Positions 42,033 through 51,911 are shown, counted from the first letter of the stretch. The stretch is DNA of 64,000 nucleotides from Streptomyces albus subsp. albus (GCF_000725885.1 NZ_JODR01000022.1:62001-126000), one strand, 5' to 3'. A program made the numbers and translations. Notes: generated by a model not told the origin, from the sequence alone.

Positions 42033-42716
42033 TCAGTGCGCTGCGACGAGCTTCATGTAGCGCGCCCAGTCCCACGAGGGGCCGGGGTCGGTGTGGTCGG
42101 CGCCGGGCACCTCGTTGTGGCCGATGATGTGCCGTCGGTCCACGGGGATGCCGTGGCGGCGGCAGATGTCGGCCGTCAGCGCGGCCGAGGCGGTGTAGAG
42201 GGCGTCGGTGAACCACTGGTCGGGTTGGTCGATCCACCCCTCGTGCTCGATGCCGACGCTGCGCGTGTTGTAGTTCCAGTTGCCCGCGTGCCAGGCCACG
42301 TTCTTCTCCCGCACCACCTGCGCGACGTGGCCGTCGGCGGACCGCACGACGTAGTGCGAGGAGACGGCCTTGTCGGGGTTCTGGAAGATCGCGAGGGTGT
42401 CGTCGTAGAACTCCTGTGTGACGTGGATGACCACGAAGTCGATCGGGTACTGCTCCGGCCGGTCTGCGGCCGTGTAGTTGGACGACGAGGCGGGAATCCA
42501 CTCGGCGCCGGGGTAGTCGACGGCGAGCGGGCCTCTCGGCCGGTCCGCCTGCCTGCCGTGGCCGGGGCGGGCCGATGCGGTACCGCTCGTCAGGAGCGAG
42601 GCTCCGGCGAGCCCTGCGGCGACGGTGAGGCCCGCCCCGCCGCGCAGGAGCGCGCGACGCGTGGGCAGGCGAGGGTGTGAGGGCGAGGGTGTGTGGTGCC
42701 GGCGTGCTGAGTCCAT
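42033..42716 (-). CDS. Tat-exported N-acetylmuramoyl-L-alanine amidase (amidase_2)
   Basis: 227 residues from ATG 42716 (GGGAGA upstream). The twin-arginine signal LPTRRALLRGGAG is followed by a hydrophobic run and cleavage near ASARP. The amidase_2/PGRP zinc site is complete: H in DFVVIHVTQEFYDD, the second histidine in HTDPGPSWDW, with the acidic residue in VGIEHEGWID and GHNEVPGADHTDPG. It cuts the bond between MurNAc and the stem peptide during growth or sporulation. The gene is monocistronic. The long region upstream (42717-43300) separates it from the ROK regulator. Confidence 0.92.
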   Translation of the reverse strand: MDSARRHHTPSPSHPRLPTRRALLRGGAGLTVAAGLAGASLLTSGTASARPGHGRQADRPRGPLAVDYPGAEWIPASSSNYTAADRPEQYPIDFVVIHVTQEFYDDTLAIFQNPDKAVSSHYVVRSADGHVAQVVREKNVAWHAGNWNYNTRSVGIEHEGWIDQPDQWFTDALYTASAALTADICRRHGIPVDRRHIIGHNEVPGADHTDPGPSWDWARYMKLVAAH

Positions 42717-43300
42717 CGTGTCTCCCGGTGGGGGGAAGGAAGCGGAGGAGCAATGGGGGGCACGTGCATGACAAGTTGACGCGCGTTGATGATGGCAGCC
42801 GCCCGGAGGTGCTGCCAAGGGCTGTAGGGCCGTGCCATTGGGCCGACCAGTGACCGAAGCCGCGACCGGGCCCGGCGCACGGGGAGGGCGCGGTGGACCG
42901 GCGCGTGGGAGGGCGCGCCGGGCTCGGTGGATGGGGGTGGATGGGCCGGGCTTGGCGGCCTGGTGCAGGGAGCGGCGCGGTGGTTCGGGATATCGGGAGG
43001 GGGCACCGCGATGTACGCGTGAAGGGCCCTGCGTGTGCGTGAATGCCATGTGTCCATGGAGGCCGAAGCGCTGGCGCCCCGTTGCCGTAGCCGCTGGGGC
43101 CCGTCGCGCCGCGCGGATCCGGCCCCTGGCCCTTGCGGATCCGGCCCCTGGTGCGGCGCATCGGGCGCGACGTGCGCCCCCGCTGCGCTGTCCGGGCTCC
43201 CTGGCCCGCCGCCGCGCCGTACCCCGTGCGGGGTGCGACCGGGCCGTGGTCCTCGCCCGTGCGGGTGCCGGGCCGGAACGGTCGCGCTCCATGCGCGCAG
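42717..43300. other. long GC-rich region without recognisable gene
   Basis: Frames are open only because of extreme GC content. A promoter for the amidase is expected in the less GC-rich part at about 42760-42800 (minus strand TCAACGCGCG and TTGTCATGCACG). A direct repeat lies at 43113-43151. Confidence 0.5.
43113..43151. repeat. 17-bp direct repeat
   Basis: GCGGATCCGGCCCCTGG occurs at 43113-43129 and again, identically, at 43135-43151, separated by CCCTT. It lies 150 bases downstream of the ROK regulator stop. Confidence 0.7.
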
Positions 43301-44530
43301 TCATCCCACGCGTGAGGCCACGTACGACAAAGGGTCGTCCAGTACCACGCGGACGGCCGCATGGGCCGCCCCCAGCAGCGGTCCCTCGCCGCCCAGCTGA
43401 GAGACCAGCAGCTCGACGGCGGCTTCCGGGGCAGCCGTCCGCTCGGCCAGCTCCCTCTCCAGCGCGGGCCGCAGCCAGGGCGCGAAGCGGGCCAGGGCGC
43501 CCCCCAGCACCACGGCGCGCGGGTCGAGCAGACTGACCGTCCCGGCCAGCGCGATGCCCAAGGCCGTACCCGCGTCCTCAAGCGCACTCCGCACGCGCAC
43601 CTCGCCCCGTGCGGCACGCTCCGCCAGCGCGGTGAGGGCCGCGGCACGGTCGCCGTCGGCGGTGAGCCCGGCGGCACGCAGCACCGCGCTCTCACCCGCG
43701 TACTGCTCAAGACAGCCGCGGCCACCGCAGGCGCAGCGCGGCCCCTGCGGATGTACGGGCACATGGCCCAGCTCCCCGGCGAATCCCCTGGTGCCGCGGA
43801 GCAGTTCGCCGTCGAGCACGACAGCGGCACCGATGCCGATCTCCGCCGAGACGTGAACGAAATCGCGGGGCACCCGCGTGTGGTCGAGCCACAATTCGGC
43901 CAGCGCGCCCAGATTGGCCTCGTTGTCGACGGCGAGGGGCAGCCCCTCCCGCTCGTTCCCCGGCGCCGTCCCGGCCCCCGCGAGGGCGGGAGCCAGGTCG
44001 ATGCCGTGCCAGCCCAGGTTCGGCGCACGGACGACCGTGGTGGTGCCCCGGGCGACCAGGCCGGGAACGGCCACCGCGAGTCCGGCGGGGACGAGTCCCT
44101 CCTCCCGGGCCCGCACGGCCACGTCGTCCACCAGTTCCCTCAGCCGTGCCAGGACGGGTTCCGGGGCGCTGTCCCGGCCGTCGGAGACGATCCGCGTGCT
44201 CGCGCGCACCCGGCCGCGCGGATCGACGGCGCACACGGCGAGGTGGTCGACGCCGATCTCCGCGCCCAGCCCGCACGGCCCCCGGTCCGGCAGCGCCAGC
44301 GCGGTGCCCGGACGGCCGGGGCCCCCTCCGGGCGGGGTGGGACCTTGTTCGGTGAGCAGCCCGGCGCGCAGCAACTCCTCGACGAGGGTGGAGACCGCCG
44401 TGCGGGTCAGCCCCAGCCGCGCCGCCACCGCCGCTCGGGAACACGGCCCCTGCCCGGCGACCGCGTACAGCACACGGGAGAGATTGCGTCTGCGTATCTC
44501 CCGCTGTGTGCCGGGCACGTGACCTGTCAT
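43301..44530 (-). CDS. xylR: ROK-family transcriptional regulator (XylR-like)
   Basis: 409 residues from ATG 44530 with GAAGGAG upstream. The N-terminal winged helix (about 10-70) reads CSRAAVAARLGLTRTAVSTLVEELL. The ROK sugar-kinase-like domain follows with GAEIGVDHLAVCAVDP, VDNEANLGALAELW, and the zinc motif CACGGRGCLEQYAGES. The kinase phosphate-binding site is weak, as is usual for regulators. It lies 240 bases downstream of xylB on the same strand, and the xylA-xylB intergenic region holds a good palindrome. It is therefore inferred to repress xylose genes and to release DNA on binding xylose or a related sugar. Confidence 0.9.
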   Translation of the reverse strand: MTGHVPGTQREIRRRNLSRVLYAVAGQGPCSRAAVAARLGLTRTAVSTLVEELLRAGLLTEQGPTPPGGGPGRPGTALALPDRGPCGLGAEIGVDHLAVCAVDPRGRVRASTRIVSDGRDSAPEPVLARLRELVDDVAVRAREEGLVPAGLAVAVPGLVARGTTTVVRAPNLGWHGIDLAPALAGAGTAPGNEREGLPLAVDNEANLGALAELWLDHTRVPRDFVHVSAEIGIGAAVVLDGELLRGTRGFAGELGHVPVHPQGPRCACGGRGCLEQYAGESAVLRAAGLTADGDRAAALTALAERAARGEVRVRSALEDAGTALGIALAGTVSLLDPRAVVLGGALARFAPWLRPALERELAERTAAPEAAVELLVSQLGGEGPLLGAAHAAVRVVLDDPLSYVASRVG

Positions 44531-44770
44531 GGAGACTCCTTCGGAGGGGAGACGGGACGTGCGGACCGGCGTATCCGGGAATGACGGACAGAGGGTCCCT
44601 CGTGCGCGGGCGGCCTGCTCCCGCCGCCGTACGGAACAGCCGTCGAGCCGGTGAACGGCCTTCCCAGGCCGCCGTCCGGGGTGGACGCCCTGGCGAGCGT
44701 CCCGGCGTCGGGCGCTGACAGCGTCCGTCCTGGCACCGACGTTCTGGGGGAGACCGACAGGGCAGTCGGT

Positions 44771-46213
44771 TCAGGACCGCCGGCCCAGCAGCGGCTGCGC
44801 GCCGTCGAGCGCGGCGGAGAGCCGGTCCAGCGCCTCCTCGTCCCGTGCCACCGGCTCGTAGGAGGGGCCTTCGGCGGTCCGCCAGCGCCGGGCGACGGCG
44901 GCCGGGTCCTCGCCCAGCAGCAGACCGGCCGCCTGTGCCGCCGCTCCCAGCGCCACGAGTTCCCCGGCCGCGGGCACCTGGACGGCACGTCCGGACAGCC
45001 GCCGCACCGTCTCGCGCCAGGCCACCCCCTTGGCACCGCCGCCGATCAGCAGCAGGGGGGTGTCCCCGGGCCCTTCGCCGGTCTCGGCCAGGACGAGGTC
45101 GAGAGCGCGCAGCAGGGTGAAGACCGCCCCGTCGTACGCGGCCTGGAGCACCTGGCCGCCGGTGGTGGCGTGCTGGAGACCGGTCAGCAGACCGGTGGCG
45201 TACGGCAGGTGCGGGGTGCGCTCCCCGTCGAGGAACGGCAGCGCGGTGACGTGGCCGCCCGCCTCCACGTCCTCACGGTCCCGGGAGAGCAGCGCGGCGA
45301 TCCGGTCCACGGCCAGGGTGCAGTTGAGGGTGCAGGCCAGGGGCAGCCACCCGGTGCGGGCGTCGGCGAACCCGGCGACCGTGCCGGTCGGGTCGGCGGG
45401 GCGGCGCGTCGAGACGGTGTAGACGGTGCCGGACGTGCCCAGACTGAGAACCGCCTGCCCCGGCACCAGACCGAGGCCGAGCGCCGCCGCCATGTTGTCA
45501 CCCGTACCGGTGGCAACCAGCGTGCCGGGTGTCAGGAAGCCGTCGTCCGCCTCCCGGACGGTGCCCGCGGCCTCCCCGGCACCGAGGACGGGCGGCAGCA
45601 GCGCCGGGTCCAGGCCGGCCAGATCCAGGATCTCCTCGTCGTACGACTCGGTGGCCGCGGACCACCAGCCGGTGCCGGACGCGTCACCGCGGTCGGTGGC
45701 CCCACGCCCGGTCAGTCGCTCGGTCAGGAAGTCGTGCGGCAGCCGGACGGCGGTGGCCGCACGGGCGGCTTCGGGCTCGTGTTCGCGCAGCCACGCCCAC
45801 TTGGTGACGGTGAACGCCGGCGCGGGCACGCTGCCGACCCGCTCGGCCCACGCCTGGGGGCCGCCGAGGGCGGCCACCAGGCGGTCGCGCTGCGGTGCGG
45901 ACCGCACGTCGTTCCACAGCAGGGCCTCGCGCACCGGGCGGCCTTCGGCGTCCAGCGTCACCAGGCCGTGCTGCTGGCCGGCGACGGACATGGCGGCGGC
46001 CTCGCTCGCGGCTCTTCCGCACTGGCCCACCGCCGTGCGCAGCGCCTGCCACCACTCCTCCGGATCGGACTCCCGGCGGTCGCCGGGCGAGACGGTGTGC
46101 GGTGCCTGGCCCCGCGCCACCACGTCTCCCGTGGCGGCGTCCACCACGAGCGCCTTCGTGGACTGGGTCGAGCTGTCGACCCCGATGACAAGCGGCCCTT
46201 CCGGTGCGGTCAT
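44771..46213 (-). CDS. xylB: xylulokinase
   Basis: 480 residues. FGGY-kinase signatures: IGVDSSTQSTKALVVD (phosphate 1), MSVAGQQHGLVTLD and LWNDVRSAPQRD (sugar site), TGTGDNMAAALGLG, VLSLGTSGTVYTVS (phosphate 2) and LLIGGGAKGVAWRETV (adenosine site). It phosphorylates D-xylulose to xylulose 5-phosphate, which enters the pentose phosphate pathway. Length matches the family. It is transcribed divergently from xylA, with 108 bases between the starts and a shared operator, and the ROK regulator lies downstream. Confidence 0.95.
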   Translation of the reverse strand: MTAPEGPLVIGVDSSTQSTKALVVDAATGDVVARGQAPHTVSPGDRRESDPEEWWQALRTAVGQCGRAASEAAAMSVAGQQHGLVTLDAEGRPVREALLWNDVRSAPQRDRLVAALGGPQAWAERVGSVPAPAFTVTKWAWLREHEPEAARAATAVRLPHDFLTERLTGRGATDRGDASGTGWWSAATESYDEEILDLAGLDPALLPPVLGAGEAAGTVREADDGFLTPGTLVATGTGDNMAAALGLGLVPGQAVLSLGTSGTVYTVSTRRPADPTGTVAGFADARTGWLPLACTLNCTLAVDRIAALLSRDREDVEAGGHVTALPFLDGERTPHLPYATGLLTGLQHATTGGQVLQAAYDGAVFTLLRALDLVLAETGEGPGDTPLLLIGGGAKGVAWRETVRRLSGRAVQVPAAGELVALGAAAQAAGLLLGEDPAAVARRWRTAEGPSYEPVARDEEALDRLSAALDGAQPLLGRRS

Positions 46214-46255
46214 GGGCTGCCGTTCCCTTCCCTGGGTGCCGGTGCTGTGCGCATA

Positions 46256-46283
46256 CTAATTTGTCAACGGGCCTGACGAATAG
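46256..46283. promoter_or_regulatory. operator between divergent xylB and xylA
   Basis: Inverted half-sites CTAATTTGTCA (46256-46266) and TGACGAATAG (46274-46283) with core TTTGTCA-N7-TGACGAA fill the short divergent promoter. A central, symmetric position suits joint repression of both genes by the nearby ROK protein. Confidence 0.7.
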
Positions 46284-46321
46284 GCCCGGGTGGCGACAGC
46301 CGCACGTGAGAGGACGACAGG

Positions 46322-47503
46322 ATGAGCTACGAGCCCCAACCGGCGGACAAGTTCAGCTTCGGCCTGTGGACGGTGGGTTGGCAGGGCCGCGATCCGTTCG
46401 GCGACGCCACGCGGGCGCCGCTCGACCCGGCCGAGGCGGTGCACCGGCTCGCCGCACTCGGCGCCTACGGTGTCACCTTCCACGACGACGACCTCATTCC
46501 CTTCGGCGCTTCCGACAGCGAGCGCGACGCACACGTCAAACGCTTCCGCCAGGCCCTCGACGCGACCGGCATGACCGTTCCCATGGCCACCACCAACCTC
46601 TTCACCCATCCGGTCTTCAAGGACGGGGCGTTCACCGCCAACGACCGGGACGTGCGGCGCTTCGCCCTGCGCAAGACGATGCGCAACATCGACCTGGCCG
46701 CCGAACTGGGCGCCCGCACCTACGTCGCCTGGGGCGGCAGGGAAGGCGCCGAGTCGGGCGCCGCCAAAGACGTGCGCGCGGCCCTCGACCGGATGAAGGA
46801 AGCCTTCGACCTGCTGGCCCAGTACGTCACCGAACAGGGGTACGAGCTGCGGTTCGCGGTGGAACCCAAACCCAACGAACCGCGCGGTGACATCCTCCTG
46901 CCCACCGTCGGCCACGCCCTCGCCTTCATCGAACGGCTCGAACGCCCCGAACTGTTCGGCGTCAACCCGGAAGTCGGCCACGAGCAGATGGCCGGGCTCA
47001 ACTACCCCCACGGCATCGCCCAGGCACTGTGGGCGGGCAAGCTCTTCCACCTGGACCTCAACGGACAGTCCGGCATCAAGTACGACCAGGACCTGCGCTT
47101 CGGCGCCGGTGACCTGCGCTCCGCCTTCTGGACCGTCGACCTGCTGGAGAGCAGCGGCTACGACGGGCCGCGGCACTTCGACTTCAAACCGCCGCGCACC
47201 GAGGACATCGACGGGGTGTGGGCCTCGGCCGCCGGATGCATGCGCAACTATCTGATCCTGCGGGAGCGCGCGGCGGCCTTCCGGGCCGACCCGGCCGTCC
47301 AGGAGGCGCTGCGGGCATCCCGGCTCGACCAGCTCTCCCGGCCCACGCTGGACGCCGGGGAGACGCCCTCCGCGCTGCTGGCCGACCGCACCGCGTACGA
47401 GGACTTCGACGCCGCGGCGGCAGCCGGCCGGGGCATGGCATTCGAACGCCTCGACCAGCTGGCCATGGACCACCTGCTGGGCGTCCGTACGCCGGGCGAC
47501 TGA
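46322..47503 (+). CDS. xylA: xylose isomerase
   Basis: 393 residues, the usual length for actinobacterial (class I) enzymes. [18 protein letters not shown] opens the barrel. [12 protein letters not shown] carries the catalytic histidine and aspartate, and [14 protein letters not shown] carries the metal-binding glutamate and the active-site lysine. [14 protein letters not shown] and [20 protein letters not shown] hold the other metal ligands. It converts D-xylose to D-xylulose, and D-glucose to fructose less well. A ribosome site GAGAGGA precedes the ATG. It is regulated together with the divergent xylB. Confidence 0.97.
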   Translation: MSYEPQPADKFSFGLWTVGWQGRDPFGDATRAPLDPAEAVHRLAALGAYGVTFHDDDLIPFGASDSERDAHVKRFRQALDATGMTVPMATTNLFTHPVFKDGAFTANDRDVRRFALRKTMRNIDLAAELGARTYVAWGGREGAESGAAKDVRAALDRMKEAFDLLAQYVTEQGYELRFAVEPKPNEPRGDILLPTVGHALAFIERLERPELFGVNPEVGHEQMAGLNYPHGIAQALWAGKLFHLDLNGQSGIKYDQDLRFGAGDLRSAFWTVDLLESSGYDGPRHFDFKPPRTEDIDGVWASAAGCMRNYLILRERAAAFRADPAVQEALRASRLDQLSRPTLDAGETPSALLADRTAYEDFDAAAAAGRGMAFERLDQLAMDHLLGVRTPGD

Positions 47504-47574
47504 CCGGTCCACGGGCGCCGCCCACGCGGGCCCGCCCCGGGCCGGACCGGGCCCGCACCGGGGTGAGACCAGGA

Positions 47575-47607
47575 GCGGCTGGGGCGGGCCGGAACCGCCC
47601 CAGCCGC
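47575..47607. terminator. bidirectional hairpin between xylA and the sigma factor gene
   Basis: Perfect 13-bp arms (GCGGCTGGGGCGG at 47575-47587, complement at 47595-47607) with a 7-base loop, between convergent genes. Confidence 0.82.
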
Positions 47608-47633
47608 GTGGCGAGCGGCCCCGCGGCGCGGAC

Positions 47634-48671
47634 TCAGCGCCGGGCCGCGGCCTCCTGCGCGGTCACCACCTCCGGCAGCCCGAAGGTGGCGAACAGCGGC
47701 GTGCCGAAGAACGCGCTGACATGGGCCACCTGTCCGTCCAGCAGGGTGAGCACCTGGAGGTGGAAGGCGTGGTACGAGCCGTCCTCCCGCAGGTTGTAGA
47801 GGCCGAACGCGGGCTGGCCGTTGGCGAACGTCGGCAGCATGAGGCCCTCGTCGCGCCCGATGGGGCACTGCGTGCTGATGAGCCGCACGATGTTCTCCCG
47901 GCCGCGGAACCACTGCGGGAACGGGGGCATCTCCCAGACGGCGTCCTCCTTGAACAAGTCGACGATCGCGGCCACATCGGCGTGCTCGAACGCCGCCGCG
48001 TACCTGTCCAGCAGCTCCCGCGCGGACGGCTTGGTCGGTTCCGTCAGCTCCTCCTCGACGGGCGCGACCTGCTCCAGCTGGGCGCGCGCCCGCTGAAGCG
48101 CGCTGTTCACGCCGGCCGTCGTCATGCCGAGCAGCTCGGCGACCTCGGCGGCCCGCCATTTGAGCACGTCCCGCAGCAGCAGCACCGCACGCTGGCGGCC
48201 CGGCAGATGCTGGAGCGCGGCCACCAGCGCCAGCCGCATGGTCGACTTGTTCACCACCACCGAGGCCGGATCACCGGCGCCCGAGGAGTCGGCGAACATG
48301 GCGTCCGGGATCGGTTCGAGCCACGGCACCTCCGGGCTCTGAGACACCGGCTGCTCCGGATCGCTGGGCGCGCCCAGACCGGACGGCATCGGGCGCCGGC
48401 CCCGCTGCTCGATCGCCGTCAGACAGGCGTTGGTTGCGATCCGGTACAGCCAGGTGCGCAGGGAGGAGCGGCCCTCGAAACGCTCACCGGCCCGCCAGGC
48501 GCGCAGATAGGTGTCCTGCACCAGGTCCTCGGCGTCGTGCACCGAGCCCAGCATCCGGTAACAGTGCGCCAACAACTCGTTGCGGTACGGCTTCGCCTGC
48601 TCCAGCAGGTCGTCGGCGCTGCCGGGTTGCCGGGCCGCCGGAACGTCCGCCGTGCGGGGGCTGTCTGCCAT
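47634..48671 (-). CDS. ECF sigma factor with C-terminal SnoaL-like domain (SigX5 type)
   Basis: 345 residues from ATG 48671. Region 2 (about 25-95) has CYRMLGSVHDAEDLVQDTYLRAWR and RSSLRTWLYRIATNACL. Region 4 (about 140-205) has LPGRQRAVLLLRDVLKWRAAEVAELLGMTTAGVNSALQRAR. After it, residues about 220-335 form a SnoaL-like NTF2 fold (LDRYAAAFEHADVAAIVDLF, EDAVWEMPPFPQWFRGR). This layout, known from M. tuberculosis SigG and the SigX5 group, uses the C-domain to control activity instead of a separate anti-sigma factor. No anti-sigma gene is adjacent. The target promoters are not known. Confidence 0.92.
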   Translation of the reverse strand: MADSPRTADVPAARQPGSADDLLEQAKPYRNELLAHCYRMLGSVHDAEDLVQDTYLRAWRAGERFEGRSSLRTWLYRIATNACLTAIEQRGRRPMPSGLGAPSDPEQPVSQSPEVPWLEPIPDAMFADSSGAGDPASVVVNKSTMRLALVAALQHLPGRQRAVLLLRDVLKWRAAEVAELLGMTTAGVNSALQRARAQLEQVAPVEEELTEPTKPSARELLDRYAAAFEHADVAAIVDLFKEDAVWEMPPFPQWFRGRENIVRLISTQCPIGRDEGLMLPTFANGQPAFGLYNLREDGSYHAFHLQVLTLLDGQVAHVSAFFGTPLFATFGLPEVVTAQEAAARR

Positions 48672-48810
48672 CGTCAATGCCTTTCGTCTGCTCCGGCCGC
48701 CCGGGGCGCCGGCGAACACGCGAAGTCGGTGAGGCTTATGAATGTAGAGGGAGGGTCCGACACTCCGCTCCCTCTTCCGCGATGACGGCCGAACAACGGG
48801 ACCCGGGACC

Positions 48811-49656
48811 TCAGTTCGCCGCCCGTTCCTCCGGAGGCGTCCCCTGCGCCGGCGAGGGCGCCTCCAGCACGTCGGCGGCGGCCGGATCGAGCACCCGGGA
48901 GAGAAAGGCGCGGGTGCGAGGGTGCCGGGGTGCGGCCACGACCTGTTCCGCGGGGCCTTCCTCGACCACCGTGCCGCCGTCCATGAAGACCACCCGGTCG
49001 GCGACCTCCCGTGCGAAACTCATCTCGTGCGTGACGACCAGCATCGTCATGCCCTCGTCGGCCAGCCGCCGCATCACCGCCAGGACGTCACCGACCAGTT
49101 CGGGGTCCAGGGCCGAGGTCGGCTCGTCGAACAGCATCAGATCCGGGCCCATCGACAGGGCGCGGGCGATGGCCACCCGCTGCTGCTGACCGCCGGACAA
49201 CTGCGCCGGGTAACTGCCCTCCTTGTCCGTCAGCCCCACACGGCGCAGGTTCCGCCTGGCCACATCCTCCGCCTCCGCCTTCCCCCGCCCCAGGACGCGG
49301 CGCTGCGCGATGGTCAGATTGCCCAGCGCGGTCAGATGCGGGAAGAGGTTGAAGGACTGGAAGACCATACCGATGCGCCGCCGCACCCGGTCGATGTCGA
49401 CATCCGGATCGGTCACCTCCGTGCCGGCCACCCGGACCGTACCCGAGGTCGGCTCCTCCAGCAGGTTCACACAGCGCAGGAGCGTGGATTTTCCCGAGCC
49501 GGAGGGGCCGATGACACAGACGACCTCGCCGCTGCGTACCGTCAGGTCGATGCCGCGCAGTACCTCCGACTCGCCGAACGACTTGTGCAGCCCGGCCACC
49601 TCGATGGCCGTCGCCGCACCGGTGTGTGTCTCCCGCTGCGCGTGCGGTGTGCCCAT
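48811..49656 (-). CDS. polar amino acid ABC transporter, ATPase
   Basis: 281 residues. Walker A is [15 protein letters not shown], the signature [15 protein letters not shown], Walker [14 protein letters not shown], and the H-loop [22 protein letters not shown], all typical of the GlnQ/HisP group. A Pro/Ala-rich tail follows. It energises uptake through the permease encoded upstream, whose stop lies 4 bases before this start. With the binding protein it makes a complete three-gene importer operon for a polar amino acid, most likely glutamate or glutamine. Confidence 0.95.
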   Translation of the reverse strand: MGTPHAQRETHTGAATAIEVAGLHKSFGESEVLRGIDLTVRSGEVVCVIGPSGSGKSTLLRCVNLLEEPTSGTVRVAGTEVTDPDVDIDRVRRRIGMVFQSFNLFPHLTALGNLTIAQRRVLGRGKAEAEDVARRNLRRVGLTDKEGSYPAQLSGGQQQRVAIARALSMGPDLMLFDEPTSALDPELVGDVLAVMRRLADEGMTMLVVTHEMSFAREVADRVVFMDGGTVVEEGPAEQVVAAPRHPRTRAFLSRVLDPAAADVLEAPSPAQGTPPEERAAN

Positions 49657-49660
49657 TTCC

Positions 49661-50440
49661 TCACCTCGCCCTTGCCGCGCGGGCTTCCAGGCGCCGCACC
49701 AAATGGCCCAGGGGCAGTGTGATGGCCAGATAGAAGAGTCCCGCGATGAGGATCGGGGTGAGGCTGCGGTGCTGGTTGAGCGCGTCCCGCCCGAACTTGG
49801 CCAGTTCGTACTGGTCCATCGACAGCCCCAGCAGGTACACGAGGGAGGAGTCCTTGGTCAGCAGGATCAGTTCGTTGGCCAGCGGGGGCAGCACGATGCG
49901 GAACGCCTGCGGGATGACGATGGAGACCATCGCGCGCGACGAGGACATGCCCAGGGAGCGCGCGGCCTCCGTCTGTCCCTTGGGCACGGCCTGGATGCCG
50001 GCACGAATGGTCTCGGCCATGTAGGCGGCACCCACCAGGCCGAGCGCCAGCATCACCGTCACGTACTGGTTGATGGACACCTGGAAGGCGAGCGGTACGC
50101 CGAAGCCCAACGCGATGAAGACCAGCAGCGCCGGTACGCCCCGGAAGAACTCGATGTAGGCGACCGCCAGCCAGCGGTAGGGCGGCACGGGCGACAGCCG
50201 CATCAGAGCCAGCAGCAGTCCCAGGGCCAGACCGAAGACGAAACCGAGCACTGTGTAGACCACGGTGTTGACCAACGCGGTCGTCACCACATCCGGGAAC
50301 TGCTCCCGGGCCACCTCGGCGTCGAAGAAGGCCCGGCGCAGCTCCGACCAGTCGGCCGCGAGCGCCACAGCGACGACGAGCAGCACGAGCACCCCGTACT
50401 GGGCGGTGCGCACGGCGCGTGTGCGGTTGCGGCGGCTCAC
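49661..50440 (-). CDS. polar amino acid ABC transporter, permease
   Basis: 259 residues from GTG 50440, which overlaps the binding-protein stop by 4 bases (GTGA). At least five membrane helices are present. The coupling loop [32 protein letters not shown] is the EAA motif that contacts the ATPase. [19 protein letters not shown] is the conserved start of the HisMQ-type permease core. Only one permease gene is present, so it probably works as a homodimer. Confidence 0.94.
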   Translation of the reverse strand: MSRRNRTRAVRTAQYGVLVLLVVAVALAADWSELRRAFFDAEVAREQFPDVVTTALVNTVVYTVLGFVFGLALGLLLALMRLSPVPPYRWLAVAYIEFFRGVPALLVFIALGFGVPLAFQVSINQYVTVMLALGLVGAAYMAETIRAGIQAVPKGQTEAARSLGMSSSRAMVSIVIPQAFRIVLPPLANELILLTKDSSLVYLLGLSMDQYELAKFGRDALNQHRSLTPILIAGLFYLAITLPLGHLVRRLEARAARAR

Positions 50441-51264
50441 GTGCGCGGCTCCGTGCCGAACCATTTCTTGTACAGGGCGTCGTAGCGCCCGTTGCGCTTC
50501 GCCTTCTTGATGGTCTTGTCGATCTGTGCGCGCAGTGCGTCGTTGCCGGTGCGCACCCCGAGCCCGTACTGCTCGCCGGTGTCGAACTCGGCGGTGACCT
50601 TGGTGTCCGGGTTCTTCTTGGCGTAGTCGTAGAGCACACCGTTGTCGTTGATCCCCGCGTCCACCTTGCCGGTCTTCACGGCGGTCAGCAGCAGGCCCAG
50701 ATCCTCGAACTGGACGGTCTCCACGCCCTTGGCGTGCTTTTTCGCGTACTCCTCGCCCGTCGTCGACTGCTGGACACCCAGCTTCCTGCCCTTCAGGGCG
50801 CCCAGAGAGCCGTAGGTGTCGCCCTTCCGGACGAGCAGAGCCTGTGTGGCCTCGAAATAGGAACGCGAGAAGTCCAGGTTCTTCTCGCGCACCGGCGTGA
50901 TGGTCATGCCCGCCGCGGCCAGATCGCATTTGCCCGCGTTGAGGTCCTCACCGGTCTGGATGCCCTCGAAGGGGGTGTCCACGATCTTCTGCTCGACGCC
51001 GAGGTCCCGCGCCACCAGATCGACCAGATCGACGTCGAAACCGACCACCTGTTTGCCCTTCCGGAACTGGAAGGGCTCGTAGGGCAGATGCGTACAGGTG
51101 GTCAGCTTGCCCGCGTCGACAAGCTGCACCTCGCTGCCGCCGCCACCGGTGGTCTTGGTACTGGAACAGGCCGTGGCCGCCGCCACCAGGGCTGCGGCCA
51201 GTGCCGTCACCAGGGGAATCCGGGATCTTCCGTGCTGTCGCTGACGCGTGGATCGTGCGGACAC
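50437..51264 (-). CDS. polar amino acid ABC transporter, substrate-binding lipoprotein
   Basis: 275 residues from GTG 51264. The lipobox AAATAC puts the lipid on C33. The family 3 solute-binding fold shows CTHLPYEPFQFRKGKQVVGFDVDLVD, CDLAAAGMTITPVREKNLDFSRSYF (the conserved D-F-S/T-x-P/Y site) and LKGRKLGVQQSTTGEEYAK. The substrate is likely an amino acid; the exact one cannot be read from these motifs. It is the first gene of the transporter operon. Confidence 0.94.
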   Translation of the reverse strand: MSARSTRQRQHGRSRIPLVTALAAALVAAATACSSTKTTGGGGSEVQLVDAGKLTTCTHLPYEPFQFRKGKQVVGFDVDLVDLVARDLGVEQKIVDTPFEGIQTGEDLNAGKCDLAAAGMTITPVREKNLDFSRSYFEATQALLVRKGDTYGSLGALKGRKLGVQQSTTGEEYAKKHAKGVETVQFEDLGLLLTAVKTGKVDAGINDNGVLYDYAKKNPDTKVTAEFDTGEQYGLGVRTGNDALRAQIDKTIKKAKRNGRYDALYKKWFGTEPRT

Positions 51265-51368
51265 AGCGCCTCCACTGAGGGACAGGTCGGCAATAACGCC
51301 CGATCAAGGCCGGTGAGTGCCGTGCATCCTGCCATCGGCGCGGGGCGCTGTCAGCGGTGCCTGCCGCG

Positions 51369-51911
51369 TCAGTTCTCCGTCGGGGCCGGCCACCGCTGCG
51401 TCGGCACGGGGAGGGAGCCGTGTGTCCGCCGGCACTCCAACTCGGCCCAGACGGCGTGCCCTGCCGTCGCGTCGGGATCGCCCGGCTGGGCCTTGCGGAT
51501 GCCCCAGTCGTCGGCGAGCACGCTCACCAGCAGCAGACCTCGCCCGTTCTCGCCCTCGTCGTCGCCCGGTCCGGCGCCGAGGGGGATACGGGGGCGCATC
51601 AGCGGACCGCTACCGCCCTCGTCGGTGACCTCGAGTCTCAGCCGCACCCCGATGACCCACAACTCACAGCTGACCTTCTCGCTGTCCGTGTGCCGGACCG
51701 CGTTGGTGAACAGCTCGGACATGAGCAGCTGGGCGTCGGCGCTGGACTCCTCGTCCACGTACCACTCGCGGAGTCTCTCCAGGACCCGCGCGCGGGCGAC
51801 GGCCACGGAGGTGTCACGGGCCGGCAGGTGGAACGCGTCACGCAGCGGACGGGCCGTGGGCGCGCCGACGGGCCGGTGTTCTAAGGGCAGGGCGTCATGG
51901 GGGGCAGCCAC
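51369..51911 (-). CDS. anti-sigma-type ATP-binding (HATPase_c) protein
   Basis: 180 residues from GTG 51911; a TTG at 51947 would add 12. LLMSELFTNAVRHTDSEKVSCELW contains the N-box (ELxTNAxxH) of the histidine-kinase-like ATPase fold, and LRLEVTDEGGSGP plus GRGLLLVSVLADDWG form the G1/G2 boxes. This RsbW/SpoIIAB-like kind, very common in Streptomyces, binds sigma factors or anti-anti-sigma factors. It lies divergently beside an XRE-DUF397 pair, a frequent arrangement in this genus, and they may form one regulatory unit. Confidence 0.9.
   Translation of the reverse strand: MAAPHDALPLEHRPVGAPTARPLRDAFHLPARDTSVAVARARVLERLREWYVDEESSADAQLLMSELFTNAVRHTDSEKVSCELWVIGVRLRLEVTDEGGSGPLMRPRIPLGAGPGDDEGENGRGLLLVSVLADDWGIRKAQPGDPDATAGHAVWAELECRRTHGSLPVPTQRWPAPTEN

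Noticed and set aside
41848..44028. A 726-codon minus-strand open frame across the amidase and ROK genes
   Set aside because: The amidase and ROK proteins are read in other frames here with clear motifs; this frame is a low-complexity shadow.
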